A DNA stretch of 26,883 nucleotides. Origin: CAYLJO01 sp964383905. Its GTDB lineage: Bacteria; Acidobacteriota; Blastocatellia; Pyrinomonadales; Pyrinomonadaceae. The translations under genes were made by a program, and so were the position numbers. This document shows positions 23,451-26,883 of the stretch, one piece after another (position 1 is the first letter of the stretch; each line of letters opens with the position of its first letter). Location of the stretch: assembly GCA_964383905.1 (NCBI GenBank), contig CAYLJO010000072.1, positions 1 to 26,883 on the forward strand, in the 5' to 3' direction. A model generated the notes under the pieces. That model searched no databases. It was not told the origin of the DNA and saw nothing but the letters and a program-made list of their open reading frames with translations.

Positions 23451-25379
23451 TTACTTCACCGCTCCCGTCGACCCACTGATCTCACCGGTGGGTTCGAACC
23501 TTCCGCCAAGATATTTGGCAAGAAACTCTTCAGCCTTGGCATAGAAGAAAAGGCGGTTCGCCGGGCGCGCAAAGCCGTGGCCTTCATCCGAGAAGACAAT
23601 GTATTCCACCGGCTTGTTCGCCTTGCGCATCGCTTCAACGATCTGTTCACTCTCCCGCTGGTTGACGCGAGGATCATTGGCTCCCTGCGCAATCAGAAGC
23701 GGCTTGGTAATCTGGTCGGCCTTAAATAAGGGCGAGCGGGATTGCAAAAATTGCTCGTCATCGCCCATCCGCTTCGTGAACATGGCCTTGATCGGACCCC
23801 AGTACGGCGGAATACTCTTGAGCAGCGTGTTGAGATTGCTTGGCCCAACAATATCTACTCCGGCGGCAAACTCCTCCGGCGTAAAAGTAAGGCCCACTAG
23901 AGTCGCGTAACCGCCGTAAGAGCCGCCATAGATGGCGACCTTCTTGGGATCCGCGTAGCCTTGGCTGACGGCCCAGTTTTTAGCATCGATCAGGTCCGTG
24001 TGCATCTTGCCGGCCCACTCGCGGTCGCCCGCGTTAAGGTAGGCCTTGCCGTAACCGGTCGAGGCGCGGAAGTTGACCTGCAAGACTGCATAACCACGAT
24101 TGGCGAGCCACTGCGACTCCGGGTTAAAGCCCCACGTATCGCGCCCCCACGGCCCGCCGTGAATATCAAGCACCATCGGCAGATTTTTCGGCGCGAGACC
24201 AACGGGAAGCGTCAGGTAGCCGTAGATGGTCATACCATCGCGCGCCTGGAAGGAGACCGGCTGCATCTTGGCGAGCGTGTACTTTTCCAAGGCCGGGCGG
24301 TTGCTGAACAGCATCGTTGCCTTCTTCCCGGTGCGGTCATAGGCGTAGTAATAGACCGGGCCGTTATCCATGACGTAGGCGACGACCCACGTTTTATCCG
24401 TGAGGTCGCGGCTGATCACGTTGAAATCACCGTCGCGCACTTTACGGAGCGCGTCAAAGTCGGCTTTGATCGACGGATCAAGAATCGTCCATTCGCTGCG
24501 CGCGCGAACGAAGCGCACGGCTTGAAGCGTCCGCCTGGTGGGGTGCGTAATCGCTCCGCCGACATCATACTGTTTGTCTTCGGCCACAACTCTTTGATTG
24601 CCGCTGGCAATATCCACCTCGATTAATCGTCCCGTGTTGGCATCCACACTGGAGATCAGCCACATCTTCCTATTGTCCGGCGAGAAGCCCGCGACGCCGC
24701 CGTTGACCTCGTCGGCCCCCCACTTCATGAAACTGCGCCACGGTGATTTATCGTCGTCACGAACGAAGATCTCGGTGCTGCCGTCGGGCAGGATCTTCTG
24801 CGCGGCGCGGACTTGCATATTATTGTCCGCCTCATAACCGGCGACCCCCTCTTTGTTCTCCGTGATCATCTCGGCTTTCCCGGTCTTGAGATCGATCCGG
24901 TAAACATCGTGGAGGCGTGGGTCGCGGTTGTTCAATGCCACCAGCATGACGTCGGGAAAGTTTGGATCGACATCAATAATTCGCGCCTGCACCTTTTCAA
25001 ACGGGGTGAGGTCGCGCGTCTCTTTGGTCTGAATGTCAGTTTGATAAACGTGCCAGTTCTCATCTCCGCCCTGATCCTGGATATAGAGGATGTGCTGGCT
25101 ATCTTGTTGCCAGAAATAACTGCGGATACCGCGCTTTTTATCGGAGGTAACCACGTGGTCATCCGTTTTGCCGACGGTGCGCACCCAGACGTTGAGCACG
25201 CCGTTATCGGGGGCGAGGTAAGCGAGCAACTTACCGTTAGGGGAAATCTCCGGAGCCGCCTTTTCCGGGTTGCCGAAAAGCACATCGCGTGGGATCAAGG
25301 GCGGCAGTTCAGCGAATGCTTGTGCCGTAAAGATAAGCAGAAAGGCGGCTAAACCTGCCAAACGCCAGTATTTTTTCAT
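23451..25379 (-). CDS. Secreted S9 prolyl oligopeptidase family serine peptidase
   Basis: A 642-residue protein with a clear signal peptide (about 1-23, ending AQAFA). The N-terminal half (about 35-365) is a beta-propeller with WD40-like repeats (EISPNGKLLAYLAP, GFSPDNRKMWLIS). The C-terminal alpha/beta-hydrolase domain has the catalytic Ser487 in GGSYGG, Asp569 in GANDPRV and His601 in DEGHGF. The segment DIHGGPWGRDTWGFNPESQW is typical of the acylaminoacyl-peptidase/S9C side. It should cleave short peptides in the periplasm. The ATG at 25379 follows GGAGG at 6 nt. It is a single gene, convergent with the propeller gene. Confidence 0.93.
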   Translation of the reverse strand: MKKYWRLAGLAAFLLIFTAQAFAELPPLIPRDVLFGNPEKAAPEISPNGKLLAYLAPDNGVLNVWVRTVGKTDDHVVTSDKKRGIRSYFWQQDSQHILYIQDQGGDENWHVYQTDIQTKETRDLTPFEKVQARIIDVDPNFPDVMLVALNNRDPRLHDVYRIDLKTGKAEMITENKEGVAGYEADNNMQVRAAQKILPDGSTEIFVRDDDKSPWRSFMKWGADEVNGGVAGFSPDNRKMWLISSVDANTGRLIEVDIASGNQRVVAEDKQYDVGGAITHPTRRTLQAVRFVRARSEWTILDPSIKADFDALRKVRDGDFNVISRDLTDKTWVVAYVMDNGPVYYYAYDRTGKKATMLFSNRPALEKYTLAKMQPVSFQARDGMTIYGYLTLPVGLAPKNLPMVLDIHGGPWGRDTWGFNPESQWLANRGYAVLQVNFRASTGYGKAYLNAGDREWAGKMHTDLIDAKNWAVSQGYADPKKVAIYGGSYGGYATLVGLTFTPEEFAAGVDIVGPSNLNTLLKSIPPYWGPIKAMFTKRMGDDEQFLQSRSPLFKADQITKPLLIAQGANDPRVNQRESEQIVEAMRKANKPVEYIVFSDEGHGFARPANRLFFYAKAEEFLAKYLGGRFEPTGEISGSTGAVK

Positions 25380-25479
25380 GAGGAACCTCCAAATTATATG
25401 GGTCAGTTTTCCATCCGGGGAATTAAGCTGCAGGACTTCGTTGATAGAACGAAAATGCGGTTAATTAGGTTTCATTGAA

Positions 25480-25566
25480 ACGATGATCGATGAACGCGGA
25501 ACGATGAACGAGAAGACAAATCCACGCTGTTTTTATTCACCGTTGTGGCCTTCATCGATCATCGTT
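25480..25566. repeat. Inverted repeat overlapping the opcA 3' end
   Basis: ACGATGATCGATGAA (25480-25494) is repeated inverted within TTCATCGATCATCGTT (25551-25566), with further GATGAA-like units between and beside the arms. The right arm lies inside opcA and encodes part of its last residues (TMIDEG). It can form a hairpin after the opcA stop on the minus strand and may end the zwf-opcA transcript. Confidence 0.6.
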
Positions 25567-26747
25567 GCGGCATTCATCATTTCTCTTATCATCTCGGCCG
25601 CGGCTGCGACCGCATCTTCATAGACACGACTGCGACAGAGTATCTCAAGTTCTCGACCGAGCAAGACGGCTTCCCTTTCGTCTTCGCATGAGAGGGTTCG
25701 CGATGCGAGGGCACCATCACCGAATGACGCGTGCGTCTTAAAGCATGGGCCGTCCTCACCACATGATACGGAAAAGCTTGCGGGAGGCTCGGAGTCCGCG
25801 CGCAACTCGACGCCCACGATCTGTCCGGGCACGGCACGGCGGTGTTTGACCACGCTAAATTCGATGGAGATTCGTCGCCCGTCCTTTTCCATTGATAAGA
25901 AACGTCCGCCACGATTATTAACACCGCGCTCACCAGACGCCAAGCGCCAGCCCAGTCGGCTCGCCAGCCAACCCGCAAGTATCAGGGGTTGCGGCGGTAT
26001 CTCGCTTGGCATCTGCTGCGGTGCAACGTACTGGATGCACACCCGGCTAATAAGATCAAGCGCCTGGCGGTAGTCCTTCACGTCATAAAAGCTTGCCAGC
26101 AACGCACGCCAGGATGTCAGCCGCCCCCAGTTGAGATCACTAATAGCTTCATGCGCCTCGTGCTCACGCTGCAAGAGTGCGGCCAGTATCACCAGATCAT
26201 GATGTGGATTCTGGAATTCGGCGGAATCTATAATGACACGATCCGCCGCGCGATTGAGACCGGTAAAGATTTGATCCTCTAATCGCGGCGCATCTCGCCA
26301 CCAGAGGAAGACGGGAAGGTCAGAGACCAACAGAGGGATGGCTGCGCTCGGCAGCTCGGCCACGAAGCGGCCACGCGCGCTGAGTGTCACTTGCTCGCAG
26401 CACAGGTGAGTCCGGGTTTTGACCGCGGCAGGCAGACAAAACGTCGAAACAAACATCTCTATGTCCTGATCCGGCGCCTGCGCGTCGCCAAGCATGACGA
26501 GTGCGCGGCATGGATGAGCCGCAGTCAACTCGCGGAGCAACACATTGACCTCGCGCAGCGCCGGTTCCGTCGGCACATATATCATCAGGTTCAAGACGCG
26601 CGCGCGCATCACCACTTCGTCTTCATCGTTATCGACAGCGCCCGCGTGATCCTTCCAGAGCGCGCTCAACTCACGCTCAACCGCTTGAACGTCGGACGCC
26701 GCCATGGCACGTACCTGTTGCTGGTCGGATTGTGTAGCTTCTGGCAT
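25533..26747 (-). CDS. opcA: Glucose-6-phosphate dehydrogenase assembly protein OpcA
   Basis: A 404-residue cytosolic protein matching OpcA: ARVLNLMIYVPTEPALREV, then SDLPVFLWWRDAP with DRVIIDSAEF, then LNWGRLTSWRALLASFYD. OpcA is known from cyanobacteria and actinobacteria as a redox-responsive activator of glucose-6-phosphate dehydrogenase. The end (about 390-404) is polar and comes from a repeat-containing stretch. The ATG at 26747 is 7 bases after the zwf stop, so the two genes are cotranscribed and very probably translationally close. Several cysteines (for example Cys115 and Cys116, in HLCCEQV) could be redox active, which is inference. Confidence 0.9.
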   Translation of the reverse strand: MPEATQSDQQQVRAMAASDVQAVERELSALWKDHAGAVDNDEDEVVMRARVLNLMIYVPTEPALREVNVLLRELTAAHPCRALVMLGDAQAPDQDIEMFVSTFCLPAAVKTRTHLCCEQVTLSARGRFVAELPSAAIPLLVSDLPVFLWWRDAPRLEDQIFTGLNRAADRVIIDSAEFQNPHHDLVILAALLQREHEAHEAISDLNWGRLTSWRALLASFYDVKDYRQALDLISRVCIQYVAPQQMPSEIPPQPLILAGWLASRLGWRLASGERGVNNRGGRFLSMEKDGRRISIEFSVVKHRRAVPGQIVGVELRADSEPPASFSVSCGEDGPCFKTHASFGDGALASRTLSCEDEREAVLLGRELEILCRSRVYEDAVAAAAEMIREMMNAATMIDEGHNGE

Positions 26748-26754
26748 AGTCTGT

Positions 26755-26883
26755 TTACAGTCTTCTCCAATGTCTGCCGTCGCGCTCGATCAGATCGTTC
26801 GCAGCTTGCGGGCCCCACGTGCCCGCCGCGTAGTTCGGGAAATCGGTCGCGGGTTGCTTCCACGCTTCGAGAATCGGCGTGAC
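26755..26883 (-). CDS. zwf: Glucose-6-phosphate 1-dehydrogenase, C-terminal end (partial)
   Basis: The last 42 codons of a gene that runs off the right edge. The residues ILEAW..FPNYAAGTWGPQAANDLI and the end RDGRHWRRL are the typical C-terminus of glucose-6-phosphate dehydrogenase, which makes 6-phosphogluconolactone and NADPH in the cytosol. The directly following opcA supports the call strongly. Confidence 0.93.
   Translation of the reverse strand, partial: VTPILEAWKQPATDFPNYAAGTWGPQAANDLIERDGRHWRRL

Noticed and set aside
23490..23500. GGGTTCGAACC, like a tRNA T-arm
   Set aside because: It lies inside the S9 peptidase coding sequence (GRFEPTG) and no other tRNA arms can be found around it.

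Overview
The window looks like a chromosomal segment of an Acidobacteriota member, most likely class Blastocatellia. The indications are the VWFA-related protein of the acidobacterial type, the many secreted peptidases and amidohydrolases of the M16, M48, S9 and imidazolonepropionase-like families, a long Ycf48-type propeller, and Gram-negative style signal peptides and lipoboxes. The lineage is inferred from family content only; there is no rRNA or other marker gene here. A run of exactly 100 N at 14932-15031 shows that this is a draft scaffold.

Layout. 92-2010 (minus): a secreted VWFA-related protein and a Cys-motif protein with a basic Arg/Ala/Pro tail. 2290-2796 (plus): two small zinc-finger-like proteins, the first behind a promoter-like box and a structured leader, ending at a strong two-way terminator. 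2846-5685 (minus): a large secreted M16 peptidase broken by a frameshift and a nonsense codon. 5890-10865 (minus): three consecutive secreted amidohydrolases, of which only the middle one keeps the His-x-His metal site. 11172-13904 (minus): an Asn-rich lipoprotein, a YggX-like protein with added CxxC pairs, and a coupled pair made of a PflX-like radical SAM enzyme and a DUF2721 membrane protein.

14245-17768 (plus): a Gly/Lys repeat protein interrupted by the assembly gap, a cytosolic esterase, a GntR-type regulator with an unassigned C-terminal region, and a small membrane/coiled-coil protein. 17781-19358 (minus): a likely three-gene operon encoding a SWIM zinc-finger protein, a four-Cys protein and an SplB-like radical SAM protein. 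19597-21018 (minus) is an M48 metalloprotease, divergent from a 14-repeat Ycf48-like propeller (21330-23360, plus). 23451-25379 (minus) is an S9 prolyl oligopeptidase. 25533-26883 (minus) holds opcA and the 3' end of zwf, the oxidative pentose phosphate entry enzyme and its assembly factor.

The genes fall into three broad groups: envelope proteolysis and hydrolysis (M16, M48, S9, amidohydrolases), small zinc-binding proteins (about six), and redox or radical chemistry (YggX-like, two radical SAM enzymes, zwf/opcA). Several imperfect palindromes sit at or inside gene 3' ends (16316-16405, 23365-23446, 25480-25566), and one lies between two amidohydrolase genes (8731-8816). No tRNA, rRNA, CRISPR array, transposase or phage gene was seen. 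No complete novel system is evident. The best leads are the degenerate amidohydrolase pair, the Gly/Lys repeat protein with its structured leader, the SWIM/zinc/SplB operon, and the structured leader at 2193-2265.
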